This document shows positions 12,176 through 21,255 of a DNA stretch of 64,000 bases, piece by piece. The stretch is from the NCBI RefSeq assembly GCF_020524285.1, contig NZ_JAIVKX010000002.1, positions 558,001 through 622,000 on the forward strand, read 5' to 3'. The notes beneath the pieces are model-generated. The model had not been told where the DNA came from and searched no databases. It was given only the letters and a program-made list of their open reading frames with translations. Numbering within the stretch: position 1 is the stretch's first letter; every line of letters starts with the position of its first letter. A program made the translations under genes and the position numbers. This stretch comes from Alloyangia pacifica (lineage in GTDB: Bacteria > Pseudomonadota > Alphaproteobacteria > Rhodobacterales > Rhodobacteraceae).

Positions 12176-12475
12176 ATGACGGGCAGACGCAAACCGGCCT
12201 TCGGCGGCCTTGTCTTCGCGGTGATCACCCTGAGCCTGTCGGGCTATTTCACCTTTGCCGCCGTGCAGGGCGACTACGGGCTCTTCCGCCGTGCCGAGAT
12301 CGAGGTCGAGGCCGACCGGCTCAGTGCCGAGCTCGACGCGATCAACTCCGAGGTCGCGCATATGGAAAACGTCACCCTGCGCCTGTCGGACGACTATCTC
12401 GACCTCGACCTTCTCGACCAGCAGGCCCGCGACGTGCTGGGAATGATCCGCTCGGACGAGATCGTCGTGCGCTGA
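12176..12475 (+). CDS. FtsB/DivIC-family septum formation initiator
   Basis: 99 residues: one membrane helix (about 10-30), then a coiled-coil segment (about 38-75, YGLFRRAEIEVEADRLSAEL) and a short C-terminal part ending LGMIRSDEIVVR. This matches the FtsB/DivIC family, bitopic proteins of the FtsQLB divisome complex. In alphaproteobacteria the gene typically sits between glycolytic genes and pdhA, as here. A tandem repeat array begins in its last codons. Confidence 0.85.
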   Translation: MTGRRKPAFGGLVFAVITLSLSGYFTFAAVQGDYGLFRRAEIEVEADRLSAELDAINSEVAHMENVTLRLSDDYLDLDLLDQQARDVLGMIRSDEIVVR

Positions 12476-12560
12476 GCGCACGCGTACTAAGTTGGCGCTA
12501 AGCGCACGCATGCTAGCCGGCGCTGAGCGCACGCAGGCAAAGCCCGCGCCAAGCGCAGCC
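12469..12560. repeat. Tandem array of ~26-bp units, 3.6 copies
   Basis: Units start at 12469, 12495, 12520 and 12546 (26, 25, 26 and 15 bp). Each begins GCGCTRAGCGCACGC or a close variant (last copy GCGCCAAGCGC). Every unit contains the near-palindrome GCGCT-N-AGCGC. The first unit overlaps the last two codons and stop of the FtsB-like gene. Confidence 0.75.
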
Positions 12561-12707
12561 AAACCTACCTTCCATCGACCACAGGCCGTCGCCCCGGCCG
12601 CCGGCGGGCGCCACCCTCGCCAGACATCAACGCCTCGGCGATGGAGCGCCCGTGCCGGGCGCTTTCGGGGCTCCGCCCCCGCACGCCGCTACGCGCCGCG
12701 CTCCCCC
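12561..12707. other. Non-coding spacer before pdhA
   Basis: Short reading frames here and across 12708-12870 are low-complexity and overlap the inverted repeat, so none is supported. A GC block GGGGCTCCGCCCC at 12667-12679 resembles the side blocks of the interspersed elements. Confidence 0.5.
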
Positions 12708-12768
12708 GCGTATTTTCAAAGAGAAGAAGGCAGGGACGCTTCGGTGCGTCTTCTCTTTCCAAATACGC
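12708..12768. repeat. Interspersed hairpin-family element, copy B (full inverted repeat)
   Basis: Left arm 12708-12727 and right arm 12749-12768 are complementary over 20 bp except for two central positions, with a 21-bp loop. Core wording GCGTATTT..AAAGAGAAGA as in the other copies. Transcribed, it would fold into a long hairpin upstream of the pdh promoter. Confidence 0.75.
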
Positions 12769-12887
12769 ATGGCGCGGCAGCCTGCAGGCGCGCCTTCGGC
12801 GGGACGCAGCGGACGGCGGGGTTTTGCCACCTGCTTGCCGCAAGGTCCGTCAGCCCCACTTTTTGTAGAAACAGTCCGCTGCGCCCT

Positions 12888-12916
12888 TTGACACTCTGGC
12901 GCCGGCGATTTACTGT
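12888..12916 (+). promoter_or_regulatory. pdhABC promoter
   Basis: -35 TTGACA (12888-12893, perfect consensus), 17-nt spacer, -10 TACTGT (12911-12916). Predicted start near 12923, about 34 nt before the pdhA ATG. Confidence 0.75.
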
Positions 12917-12923
12917 GGGAGAA

Positions 12924-12939
12924 AGTTTAACACTAAACT
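12924..12939. promoter_or_regulatory. Candidate operator at the pdh transcription start
   Basis: Perfect inverted repeat AGTTTA-ACAC-TAAACT covering about +2 to +17 of the predicted transcript. Position and symmetry fit a repressor site; the binding protein is unknown. Confidence 0.5.
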
Positions 12940-12956
12940 AGTTGGGAGGAGTCCCC

Positions 12957-13979
12957 ATGGCCGCCCGGAAACCATCCGCCAAGCCGAACGTCTCGCCCGA
13001 GGAGCTCAAGCAATACTATCATGACATGCTGCTCATCCGCCGCTTCGAAGAGAAGGCGGGTCAGCTGTATGGCATGGGGCTCATCGGCGGGTTCTGCCAC
13101 CTCTACATCGGCCAGGAAGCCGTTGTCGTCGGCCTCGAGGCCGCGGCCAGCGAGGGCGACAAGCGCGTCACCTCCTACCGCGACCACGGCCACATGCTTG
13201 CCTGCGGCATGGACCCCAACGGCGTGATGGCCGAACTCACCGGGCGTGAGGGCGGCTACTCCAAGGGCAAGGGCGGCTCGATGCACATGTTCAGCCGCGA
13301 GAAGCACTTCTACGGCGGCCACGGCATCGTCGGCGCGCAGGTGCCGCTCGGCGCCGGCCTCGCCTTCGCCGACCGCTACCTGGAAAACGACCGCGTGACC
13401 TTCGCCTACTTCGGCGACGGCGCGGCCAACCAGGGCCAGGTCTACGAGACCTTCAACATGGCCTCGATCTGGAAGCTGCCGGTTGTCTTCGTCATCGAGA
13501 ACAACCAGTACGCCATGGGCACCTCGCAGAAGCGCTCGACCTCGACCGAGGAAATCTACACCCGCGGCGCGCCCTTCGGGATCCCCGGCGAGCTGGTCGA
13601 CGGCATGGACGTGCTGAAGGTCAAGGAAGCCGGCGAGAAGGCCGTGGCGCACTGCCGCGCCGGCAACGGCCCCTACATCCTCGAGGTGAAGACCTACCGC
13701 TACCGCGGCCACTCCATGTCGGACCCGGCGAAATACCGGACCCGCGAGGAAGTGCAGAAGATGCGCGACGAGCGTGACCCGATCCAGAGCGTGCGCGACC
13801 TGCTGCTGCAGGGCAAGCACGCCACCGAGGACGACCTCAAGGCGATCGACAAGAACATCAAGGACATCGTGAACGCCTCGGCGGAGTTCTCGAAGGAGAG
13901 CCCGGAGCCGGCGCTCGAGGAACTCTGGACCGACATCTACGCCGACGAAGTGCCGCAAGGCGACGCGGTAGAGGCCTGA
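12957..13979 (+). CDS. pdhA: Pyruvate dehydrogenase E1 component, alpha subunit
   Basis: 340 residues. With PdhB it decarboxylates pyruvate and reductively acetylates the lipoyl group. Thiamine-diphosphate motif GDGAANQGQ...ENNQYAMGT and the phosphorylation-loop-like RYRGHSMSDPAKYRT are present. Start at ATG 12957 with GGGAGGAG just upstream; an in-frame ATG 15 bp earlier lies before that site and is rejected. First gene of pdhABC, 20 bp before pdhB. Confidence 0.97.
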   Translation: MAARKPSAKPNVSPEELKQYYHDMLLIRRFEEKAGQLYGMGLIGGFCHLYIGQEAVVVGLEAAASEGDKRVTSYRDHGHMLACGMDPNGVMAELTGREGGYSKGKGGSMHMFSREKHFYGGHGIVGAQVPLGAGLAFADRYLENDRVTFAYFGDGAANQGQVYETFNMASIWKLPVVFVIENNQYAMGTSQKRSTSTEEIYTRGAPFGIPGELVDGMDVLKVKEAGEKAVAHCRAGNGPYILEVKTYRYRGHSMSDPAKYRTREEVQKMRDERDPIQSVRDLLLQGKHATEDDLKAIDKNIKDIVNASAEFSKESPEPALEELWTDIYADEVPQGDAVEA

Positions 13980-13999
13980 GGCAGAAGGACTAGACGGAT

Positions 14000-15382
14000 A
14001 TGGCAACCGAAATTCTCATGCCCGCGCTCTCGCCGACCATGGAAGAGGGCACGCTGGCCAAATGGCTGGTCAAAGAGGGCGACACCGTGAGCTCGGGCGA
14101 CATCCTCGCCGAGATCGAGACCGACAAGGCCACGATGGAATTCGAAGCCGTCGATGAAGGCATCGTCGGCAAGATCCTCATCGAGGAAGGCACCGAGGGT
14201 GTGAAGGTCAACACCCCGATCGCCGTGCTGATCGAGGAAGGCGAAAGCGCCGATGACATCGAGGTCTCCTCGGGTGGCGGCGACGCCGAGCCCGCGCAGG
14301 CCGAGGAAGCGCTCGAGGCGCCGGTCGAAGCGGCCCCCGCCTCCGCTCCGGCCACCCCCAAGGCCAAGGCGGTCGAACCCGACTGGCCCGAGGGCACCGA
14401 GCTCAAGCAGCAGACCGTGCGCGAGGCGCTGCGCGATGCCATGGCCGAGGAAATGCGCTCGGACGCCAATGTCTTCGTCATGGGCGAGGAAGTGGCCGAG
14501 TACCAGGGCGCCTACAAGGTCACCCAGGGCCTGCTCGACGAGTTCGGCTCGAAGCGCGTGATCGACACGCCGATCACCGAGCACGGCTTTGCCGGCATCG
14601 GCGTCGGCGCGGCCTTCGGCGGGCTCAAGCCCATCGTCGAGTTCATGACCTTCAACTTCGCCATGCAGGCGATCGACCAGATCATCAACTCGGCGGCCAA
14701 AACGCTTTACATGTCCGGCGGCCAGATGGGTGCGCCCATGGTGTTCCGCGGCCCGAACGGCGCGGCGGCCCGCGTCGGCGCGCAGCACAGCCAGGACTAC
14801 GCCGCATGGTACGCCATGGTGCCCGGCCTCAAGGTGGCGATGCCCTACTCGGCCTCCGACGCCAAGGGCCTGCTGAAGAGCGCCATCCGCGACCCGAACC
14901 CGGTGATCTTCCTCGAGAACGAGATCCTCTACGGCCGCTCCTTCGACGTGCCGGTGATGGATGACTTCACCGTGCCCTTCGGCAAGGCCCGCATCTGGCG
15001 CGAAGGCACCGACGTGACCCTCGTGTCGTTCGGCATCGGCATGACCTACGCCCTCGAGGCGGCGGACAAGTTGGCGGAAGAGGGCATCTCGGCCGAGGTC
15101 ATCGACCTGCGCACCCTGCGCCCGATCGACTACGGCACCGTCATCGAGTCGGTGAAGAAGACGAACCGCTGCGTGACCGTGGAAGAGGGCTGGCCGGTGG
15201 GCTCCATCGGCAACCACCTCTCGGCCTACATCATGCAGAACGCCTTCGACTGGCTGGACGCCCCGGTGATCAACTGCACCGGCAAGGACGTGCCCATGCC
15301 CTACGCGGCGAACCTCGAGAAGCACGCGCTGATCACCACCGCAGAGGTGATCGACGCCGTGAAGCAAGTCACCTACCGGTAA
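14000..15382 (+). CDS. pdhB: Pyruvate dehydrogenase E1 beta subunit with N-terminal lipoyl domain
   Basis: 460 residues. Residues 1-80 form a biotinyl/lipoyl domain with the lipoylated lysine in [10 protein letters not shown] (Lys43), then a Pro/Ala/Glu-rich linker (about 90-128), then the E1-beta transketolase domain (from [18 protein letters not shown], with the GAAFGG and [11 protein letters not shown] motifs). The fusion of a lipoyl domain to E1-beta is characteristic of alphaproteobacterial PDH. The lipoyl domain is nearly identical to that of the E2 gene that follows. Confidence 0.96.
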   Translation: MATEILMPALSPTMEEGTLAKWLVKEGDTVSSGDILAEIETDKATMEFEAVDEGIVGKILIEEGTEGVKVNTPIAVLIEEGESADDIEVSSGGGDAEPAQAEEALEAPVEAAPASAPATPKAKAVEPDWPEGTELKQQTVREALRDAMAEEMRSDANVFVMGEEVAEYQGAYKVTQGLLDEFGSKRVIDTPITEHGFAGIGVGAAFGGLKPIVEFMTFNFAMQAIDQIINSAAKTLYMSGGQMGAPMVFRGPNGAAARVGAQHSQDYAAWYAMVPGLKVAMPYSASDAKGLLKSAIRDPNPVIFLENEILYGRSFDVPVMDDFTVPFGKARIWREGTDVTLVSFGIGMTYALEAADKLAEEGISAEVIDLRTLRPIDYGTVIESVKKTNRCVTVEEGWPVGSIGNHLSAYIMQNAFDWLDAPVINCTGKDVPMPYAANLEKHALITTAEVIDAVKQVTYR

Positions 15383-15392
15383 GGAGAGCGTC

Positions 15393-16736
15393 ATGCCCAC
15401 GGAAATCCTGATGCCCGCGCTGTCCCCCACCATGGAGGAAGGCACGCTGGCCAAGTGGCTGGTGAAAGAGGGCGACACCGTGTCCTCGGGCGACATCATC
15501 GCCGAGATCGAGACCGACAAGGCGACGATGGAATTCGAAGCCGTCGACGAAGGCACCATCGGCAAGATCCTCATCGAGGAAGGCAGCGAAGGGGTGAAGG
15601 TGAACACCCCCATCGCCGTGCTGCTCGAAGAGGGTGAAAGCGCCGACGACATCGACACCTCGGCCTCCAAGGCCGAGGAGACGCCCGCCGAGGCCAAGTC
15701 CGAGGCGCCCGCGCCGAAGGACGAGGGCGCCAAGGCCGCGGCGGCCACCCCGGCTGCCGGCTCCGCAACCCCTGCCCCCGCCGCGCCCAAGGGCGAGGAC
15801 GGCAAGCGCATCTTCGCCTCGCCGCTGGCCCGCCGCATCGCGGCGGACAAGGGGCTCGACCTGGCGCAGGTCAAGGGCACCGGCCCGCATGGCCGGATCG
15901 TGAAGGCCGACGTCGAGGCCGCCAAGCCCGGCGCAGCAGCCGCCAAGTCCGAGGCCGCAGCCCCGGCCGAGAAGAAGGCCGCCGATGCGACCGTCATGCC
16001 CGCCGGACCTTCGTCGGACGCGGTGCGCAAGATGTACGACGGGCGCGAGTTCGAAGAGGTCAAGCTCGACGGCATGCGCAAGACGGTGGCCAGCCGCCTC
16101 ACCGAGGCCAAGCAGACCATCCCGCACTTCTACCTGCGCAAGGACATCAAGCTCGACGCGCTGCTCAAGTTCCGCAGCCAGCTCAACAAGCAGCTCGAAG
16201 CGCGCGGCGTGAAGCTCTCGGTCAACGATTTCATCATCAAGGCCTGTGCCCTGGCGCTGCAGTCCGTGCCCGACGCAAACGCCGTCTGGGCAGGTGACCG
16301 CATCTTCAAGCTCAAGCCGTCGGACGTGGCGGTGGCCGTGGCGATCGAAGGCGGTCTCTTCACCCCGGTGCTGAAGGATGCCGAGATGAAGTCGCTCTCG
16401 GCTCTCTCTGCCGAGATGAAGGACCTCGCGGGCCGGGCCCGGAACAAGAAGCTGGCACCGCATGAATACATCGGCGGCAGCTTCGCGATCTCCAACCTCG
16501 GCATGTATGGCATCGACAACTTCGACGCGGTGATCAACCCGCCGCATGGCGCGATCCTCGCCGTGGGCGCGGGCGTCAAGAAGCCCATCGTCGGCGCGGA
16601 CGGCGAGCTGGCCGTGGCGACGGTGATGTCGGTGACGCTCTCGGTCGACCACCGGGTCATCGACGGCGCGCTGGGGGCCGAGCTGCTGCAGGCGATCGCC
16701 GACAACCTCGAGAACCCGATGGTGATGCTCGCCTGA
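15393..16736 (+). CDS. pdhC: Dihydrolipoamide acetyltransferase (PDH E2)
   Basis: 447 residues: one lipoyl domain (1-80, Lys43), an Ala/Pro-rich linker, a peripheral-subunit-binding domain (FASPLARRIAADKGLDLAQV, about 140-175), a second linker and the catalytic domain ending with the active-site DHRVIDGA. It transfers the acetyl group to CoA and forms the complex core. Last gene of the operon; a strong terminator follows 25 bp after the stop. The E3 gene (lpd) is not in the window immediately downstream. Confidence 0.96.
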   Translation: MPTEILMPALSPTMEEGTLAKWLVKEGDTVSSGDIIAEIETDKATMEFEAVDEGTIGKILIEEGSEGVKVNTPIAVLLEEGESADDIDTSASKAEETPAEAKSEAPAPKDEGAKAAAATPAAGSATPAPAAPKGEDGKRIFASPLARRIAADKGLDLAQVKGTGPHGRIVKADVEAAKPGAAAAKSEAAAPAEKKAADATVMPAGPSSDAVRKMYDGREFEEVKLDGMRKTVASRLTEAKQTIPHFYLRKDIKLDALLKFRSQLNKQLEARGVKLSVNDFIIKACALALQSVPDANAVWAGDRIFKLKPSDVAVAVAIEGGLFTPVLKDAEMKSLSALSAEMKDLAGRARNKKLAPHEYIGGSFAISNLGMYGIDNFDAVINPPHGAILAVGAGVKKPIVGADGELAVATVMSVTLSVDHRVIDGALGAELLQAIADNLENPMVMLA

Positions 16737-16760
16737 TCCGGGCGCATCGCAGGAATAAGA

Positions 16761-16795
16761 AACGGCCCCACTGCAAAGTGGGGCCGTTTTTCTTT
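16761..16795 (+). terminator. Terminator of the pdh operon
   Basis: AAACGGCCCCAC-TGCAAA-GTGGGGCCGTTTTTC: a perfect 11-bp-plus stem followed by five T and more T residues. Confidence 0.9.
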
Positions 16796-16895
16796 GCCCG
16801 GCCCCATGGCCTCGAGAGGCCCCATACGTGCAGACCGAAAACGTCAGAGGCGCGGACCCGCCGGCCCGCGCCCCTTTTCAGTCAGCTCGACGCGT

Positions 16896-18482
16896 CTACT
16901 GCATCGCGCTGTCGAGGAAATCCGCCACGACGTTCGACATGTCGAAGGACGCCCCGCCCTGCACCGGCGGGTATTCCGCCAGCGTCTGCAGGTGCTGGCC
17001 CATGAGCACGCTCATCGGCTGCATCAGCCACGAGACCTTCTGCATCAGGTGCCCGTAGGCGTCGGTGCTGCTGTAGCTCTCGAAGGGGTCCATGCGGATG
17101 TTGAACACCAGCGGCGCGGTGCGCGCCTCGAGGCTGTCGTAGTAATCCTCCTTGGTGGAGAAGTGGAACTTCCACGGCCCCATGCGCACGGCGGTCAGCT
17201 TGCTTTCGTAGTAGTAGAAGATGTTGTTGCGGGCCGAGTTGTCCTGCTCGCCCATCCAGTACGGCAGGTTGTTCACCCCGTCGATGTACTGCTGCTTCTC
17301 TTCCATGACCTCGGCGGCCACGTCCTCGATCCCGGCGGCGGCGGCCAGCGAGGTGAACATGTCCTGGTGGCCCTGGATGCCGTTGAGGATCTCGCCCTCG
17401 GGCAGATGTCCCGGCCAGCGGATCATCGACGGCACGCGCACGCCGCCCTCGTAGGTGGTCATCTTCTCGCCGCGGAACGGCGAGGTGCCGCCATGCGGCC
17501 AGGAGTTGTGCTCGGGGCCGTTGTCGGTCGAGTACCAGACGATGGTATTGTCGGCGAGGCCCTGCTCTTCGAGCCAGTCGAGCACCACGCCGATGTCATG
17601 GTCGTGCTGCAGCATGCCGGAGCCGTAGAAGTCGGCCTCCGAAGTGTACTCCTCGGCGGCGTAGCGCCATTCGTCGTTGAGACGGGTGTAGAGGTGCATG
17701 CGGCTGGTGTTGAGCCAGACGAAGAAGGGATCGCCCGCCTCCTTGGCCGCCAGCATGAAGTCCTGCGCCAGCGGGATCACCTCGGCCATGTCGAAGTCCT
17801 TCATCCGCTCCTGCGTCAGCGGGCCGGTGTCCTCGATGGTCTGCATGCCGATCTTGCCGAAGCGCGGCTGCTCGGTGGGGTCGTCGGTCTCGGAGGCGAA
17901 GGAGTGGATCACCCCGCGCGTGCCGAACTGCTCCTCATAGGCCTCGAGCGAGCCCGAGAAGGCTTCGCCGAAGCGCTGGTAGTCGCGCTGTTCGGCCTCT
18001 TCCTGGGTGTTGAGGTGGTAGAGGTTGCCAAAGAACTCATCGAACCCGTGCACCGTCGGCAGGTGCTCGTTGCGGTCACCAAGGTGGTTCTTGCCGAAAT
18101 GGCCGGTGCGGTAGCCGATCTGCTTCAGCTCTTCGGCCAGCGTCGGCGAGGCGGCCTGCAGGCCGAGCGCCGAGCCCGGCTGGCCCACCGTCGTCATGCC
18201 CGAGCGGATCGGGTACTGGCCGGTGATGAAGGCGGCGCGGCCCGCAGTACAGCTCGGCTGCGCGTAGTGGTCGGTGAAGCGGATGCCTTCCATGGCGATG
18301 CGGTCGATGTTGGGCGTGGTGTAGCCCATGGTGCCCATCCCGTAGGATGAAAGATTGGACCAGCCGATGTCGTCGCCCCAGATCACAAGGATGTTCGGTT
18401 TCTCGGCCTGCTCCTGCGCCGCGGCGGGACCCGCGAGCGCAAGGACGGCAAGCGGAACCGCCAGAATATGTGTCCTCGACAT
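16896..18482 (-). CDS. Exported arylsulfatase
   Basis: 528 residues from ATG 18482 (GGAG upstream; an in-frame ATG at 18503 lies before that site). Signal peptide about 1-22 (ending GPAAAQE). Metal ligands WGDDIG near residue 36 and the sulfatase signature SCTAGR with Cys78 as the residue converted to formylglycine. Later [12 protein letters not shown] and [15 protein letters not shown] supply further conserved Lys/Arg. It would hydrolyse sulfate esters in the periplasm. No activating enzyme gene is adjacent. Substrate unknown. Confidence 0.92.
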   Translation of the reverse strand: MSRTHILAVPLAVLALAGPAAAQEQAEKPNILVIWGDDIGWSNLSSYGMGTMGYTTPNIDRIAMEGIRFTDHYAQPSCTAGRAAFITGQYPIRSGMTTVGQPGSALGLQAASPTLAEELKQIGYRTGHFGKNHLGDRNEHLPTVHGFDEFFGNLYHLNTQEEAEQRDYQRFGEAFSGSLEAYEEQFGTRGVIHSFASETDDPTEQPRFGKIGMQTIEDTGPLTQERMKDFDMAEVIPLAQDFMLAAKEAGDPFFVWLNTSRMHLYTRLNDEWRYAAEEYTSEADFYGSGMLQHDHDIGVVLDWLEEQGLADNTIVWYSTDNGPEHNSWPHGGTSPFRGEKMTTYEGGVRVPSMIRWPGHLPEGEILNGIQGHQDMFTSLAAAAGIEDVAAEVMEEKQQYIDGVNNLPYWMGEQDNSARNNIFYYYESKLTAVRMGPWKFHFSTKEDYYDSLEARTAPLVFNIRMDPFESYSSTDAYGHLMQKVSWLMQPMSVLMGQHLQTLAEYPPVQGGASFDMSNVVADFLDSAMQ

Positions 18483-18509
18483 TACTTTTCTCCAAATTTC
18501 CATACGCTT

Positions 18510-18532
18510 GGGAAAAATCTTTCCCTAGGGAA
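18510..18532. promoter_or_regulatory. Three-half-site operator candidate upstream of the arylsulfatase
   Basis: GGGAAA-AATC-TTTCCC (18510-18525) and the perfect 12-bp palindrome TTCCCTAGGGAA (18521-18532) share their middle half-site. The cluster is 28 bp upstream of the arylsulfatase ATG, in an AT-richer pocket. Likely regulator-binding sequence; protein unknown. Confidence 0.5.
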
Positions 18533-18830
18533 GCTTACACACGCTTCGCGGGTACACGCATGAAAATACCGCGCCCCGGAGCCCTTTATGACGTAACGTC
18601 ACAATCGCGTGTCAGCGCGGTTTCGCGCGACGCGGGCGCGCGGCGCGCAGACAGCTGCCCGTGCGTCATGCGCTGCCTGCATGGCGAGATTGCGCAACCG
18701 TCGCTTGCGAAGATGCACCCAGGGCATACCATTGCTCCGTGCTGCATTGCGGCGGGCGAGTCCCGTCCCCGCAGTCCGGCACTCCCGACATTCGACACAC
18801 GATGCAACATCCGATCCGCGGAGCTGCGAC
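18533..18830. other. Intergenic region between divergent sulfatase and transporter genes
   Basis: About 300 bp without a supported gene; short reading frames on both strands lack family features and ribosome sites. It should hold the promoters of both divergent genes, but no convincing -35/-10 pair was found. Confidence 0.5.
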
Positions 18831-20030
18831 ATGGCTATCCAAGACCGTCAGGGTTTTCTGACGATCCTCTCTCTGGCGCTCGGCGCCTTTGCAATCGGCG
18901 TCTCCGAGTTCGCCGCCATGGGGCTGCTGCCCTATTACGCCGCCGATCTCGGCGTGAGCGAGCCCGATGCCGGCCACGCGGTGAGCGCCTATGCGCTCGG
19001 CGTGGTCGTCGGCGCGCCGGTGCTGGCAGTGCTGGGCTCGATGATCCCGCGCAAGCTGCTGCTGATCCTGCTGATCTGCTTCTTCGGGCTCGGCAACCTG
19101 CTCTCGGCCATGGCGCCGAACCTGACCATGCTGATCGCCGGGCGCTTCCTCGCCGGGCTGCCGCACGGCGCCTTCCTCGGCATCTCGATGCTGTTTGCCG
19201 CCGAGTTCTCCCCCGAGGGCCGCAAGGCGCGCGGCGTGGCGCAGGTGCTGATGGGGCTGACACTGGCCAATGTGATCGGCGTGCCGCTGGCAGGTGCCGC
19301 GGGCCAGGTCTTCGGCTGGCGGCTGTGTTTCGTGGTCACCACCGGCATCGCCGCGCTCTCGGCGCTGATGATCGCCCGGCTGGCCCCCAACGTGCAGACC
19401 GGCCCGATGCCCAGCCCCCTGCGCGAGCTCTCGGCGCTGGCCAACCGCGCGGTGTGGATGACGCTGCTGGTGGGCGCGATCGGCTTCGGCGGCGTCTTCG
19501 CCGTCTACGCCTACTTTTCGGCCGCCATGCTCGACGCCACCGATGCCCCCTCCTGGGCGGTTCCCGTGGCGCTCTCGGCCTTCGGCGTCGGCGGCATCCT
19601 CGGCAACCTGATCGCCGGACGGCTCTCGGACTGGTCGCGGCTCGGCGGCGCGCTGCTGCTGCTCGCGGGCATGGTGCTGATGTCGCTGCTCTACGCCGCG
19701 GTGATCGGCGACTGGATGATGATGGGCCTGGCGCTCTTCCTGCTCGGCACCACCGCCAGCCTCGCCATCCCGCTGCAGATGCGGCTGATGGACGTGGCGG
19801 GCGAGGCGCAGACCCTCGCCGCGGCGCTCAACCACGCCGCCTTCAACGCCGCCAACGCCCTGGGGCCGTTCCTCGCCGGGCGCGCGCTGGCCGCGGGCCA
19901 GGGCTGGGCCGCCACCGGCCAGGTCGGCGCGGCGCTGGCCGCGGGCGGGATCGTCATGCTCGGCCTCGCGTGGATGGAAAGCCGCAGCCGCGCACGCCGG
20001 GTGATGCCCGCGGTGGCGGCGGGGGCCTGA
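18831..20030 (+). CDS. MFS transporter (DHA1-like)
   Basis: 399 residues with about 12 hydrophobic segments starting at residue 10. The A-motif region between helices 2 and 3 reads VLAVLGSMIPRKLLLILL, degenerate compared with the drug:H+ antiporter consensus. GRFLAGLPHGAFLGISMLFAAE resembles AraJ/YdhP-like sugar or drug efflux members (written here in the order of helix 4). Start MAIQDRQGFL at 18831. An upstream extension was rejected as it is Arg/Ala-rich and non-membrane. Possibly works with the divergent sulfatase; only position suggests this. Confidence 0.88.
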   Translation: MAIQDRQGFLTILSLALGAFAIGVSEFAAMGLLPYYAADLGVSEPDAGHAVSAYALGVVVGAPVLAVLGSMIPRKLLLILLICFFGLGNLLSAMAPNLTMLIAGRFLAGLPHGAFLGISMLFAAEFSPEGRKARGVAQVLMGLTLANVIGVPLAGAAGQVFGWRLCFVVTTGIAALSALMIARLAPNVQTGPMPSPLRELSALANRAVWMTLLVGAIGFGGVFAVYAYFSAAMLDATDAPSWAVPVALSAFGVGGILGNLIAGRLSDWSRLGGALLLLAGMVLMSLLYAAVIGDWMMMGLALFLLGTTASLAIPLQMRLMDVAGEAQTLAAALNHAAFNAANALGPFLAGRALAAGQGWAATGQVGAALAAGGIVMLGLAWMESRSRARRVMPAVAAGA

Positions 20031-20270
20031 GGAGGTCAGGCCCGGTCGGAACGAGGCGCGCAGCGCCGCCGGGCAGCGGCCGACCGCCCCCCGGGCGGCC
20101 GCTTTGGTCAGGGCACCGCACGATCGACCGTTCGGCGGAGCGGCCCGATAAACTGCCGGGCCACCCTCGTCTCAAGCGGCAGCCCGCGGTCGGCCCCTGG
20201 CCTCCGTATCGCTCCGGGTGAACGCGTCTTTGGCGGATCAGCCCCCCGTACTCGGCACCCCATACAAAGC
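20031..20270. other. Spacer between convergent MFS and cysE genes
   Basis: GC-rich, no supported gene. Contains GAGGCGCGCAGCGCCGCC (20051 region), similar to part of the side block in copy E, but no GTATTT core. Confidence 0.4.
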
Positions 20271-20298
20271 AAAAGGCGCGGTCCCGCCGGACCGCGCC
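20270..20298 (-). terminator. Intrinsic terminator of cysE
   Basis: Minus strand: GGCGCGGTCC-GGCG-GGACCGCGCC, a perfect 10-bp stem, then TTTTGCTTTG. Located 26 bp beyond the cysE stop. Confidence 0.85.
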
Positions 20299-20323
20299 TT
20301 CTTCATTTTCCCAAGGCCCCGCC

Positions 20324-21142
20324 TCAGTCGCTGCAGTTGCAGCCGGTGAGCTTCTGATCCATCGAGCGCGAGGGCTGGTCGCAGCCCGCCTCGCCGACGA
20401 TCTTCGCCGGCACCCCGGCGACGGTCTTGCAGGGCGGCACTTCGGCCAGCACCACCGAGCCCGCCGCGATGCGCGAGCGGTCGCCCACCTTGATATTGCC
20501 CAGCACCTTGGCCCCGGCGCCGATGAGAACGCCGTTGCCGATCTTCGGGTGACGGTCCTCGTCCTCCTTGCCGGTGCCGCCGAGCGTCACTGAGTGCAGG
20601 ATCGATACGTCGTCGCCGACCACCGCCGTCTCGCCGATGACGATCGAGTGGGCGTGGTCGATCATGATTCCCTTGCCGATCTTCGCCGCCGGGTGAATGT
20701 CGACGCCGAAGACCTCCGACGAGCGCATCTGGAAGAAGTAGGACAGGTCGCGCCGGCCCTGGCGCCACAGCCAGTTCGCCACGCGCTGGCTCTGCACCGC
20801 CTGGAACCCCTTGAAGTAGAGCAGCGGCTGCAGATAGCGGTGGCAGGCCGGGTCACGCTCGTAGGTGGCCTGGATGTCGGCCCGCGCCTTCAGCGCCAGC
20901 GAGGGGTCGGAGCCGTAGGCCTCGTCGCAGATCTCGCGCAGGATCTGCTCGGACATCTCGCCATTCGCCAGCTTCAGGGAAATCCGGTAGGCCAGCGCCC
21001 GTTCGATCGTCGGATGGTGCAGGATCGAGTAGTGCACCGACCCGCCCAGCAGCGGCTCGGCGGCGACAACCTCTTCGGCCTCGTGGACGATGCGGGCCCA
21101 GACAGGGTCCAGTTCGGCGATCTTGGCACGTGTCTTGGCCAT
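20324..21142 (-). CDS. cysE: Serine O-acetyltransferase
   Basis: 272 residues. Acetylates L-serine with acetyl-CoA, the first step of cysteine synthesis. N-terminal helical domain (to about 145), then left-handed beta-helix hexapeptide repeats (IHPAAKIGKGIMIDHA ... IGDRSRIAAGSVV) with the catalytic Asp/His region DHAHSIVIGE. C-terminal tail ends NCSD. Located immediately downstream of the GTA cluster but preceded by a gap of over 110 bp, so probably separately expressed. Confidence 0.95.
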   Translation of the reverse strand: MAKTRAKIAELDPVWARIVHEAEEVVAAEPLLGGSVHYSILHHPTIERALAYRISLKLANGEMSEQILREICDEAYGSDPSLALKARADIQATYERDPACHRYLQPLLYFKGFQAVQSQRVANWLWRQGRRDLSYFFQMRSSEVFGVDIHPAAKIGKGIMIDHAHSIVIGETAVVGDDVSILHSVTLGGTGKEDEDRHPKIGNGVLIGAGAKVLGNIKVGDRSRIAAGSVVLAEVPPCKTVAGVPAKIVGEAGCDQPSRSMDQKLTGCNCSD

Positions 21143-21255
21143 GGGATTCCTCCGTCAGTTGCCGCCCAGTCTAGCAGATAGGCTTTGAGGGTCGAAATGC
21201 AAAACCGTGATCTAGGGGATCGCGGGCCGAGATGAAAGCCCCAGGGCGACACCCG

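Noticed and set aside
12469-12560. CRISPR array
   Set aside because: Units are contiguous and only 15-26 bp, with no unique spacers and no cas genes. The 42766 and 35286 tandem repeats fail for the same reasons.
12565-12891. Small proteins across repeat copy B
   Set aside because: Frames on both strands are products of the inverted repeat and GC blocks, without ribosome sites.
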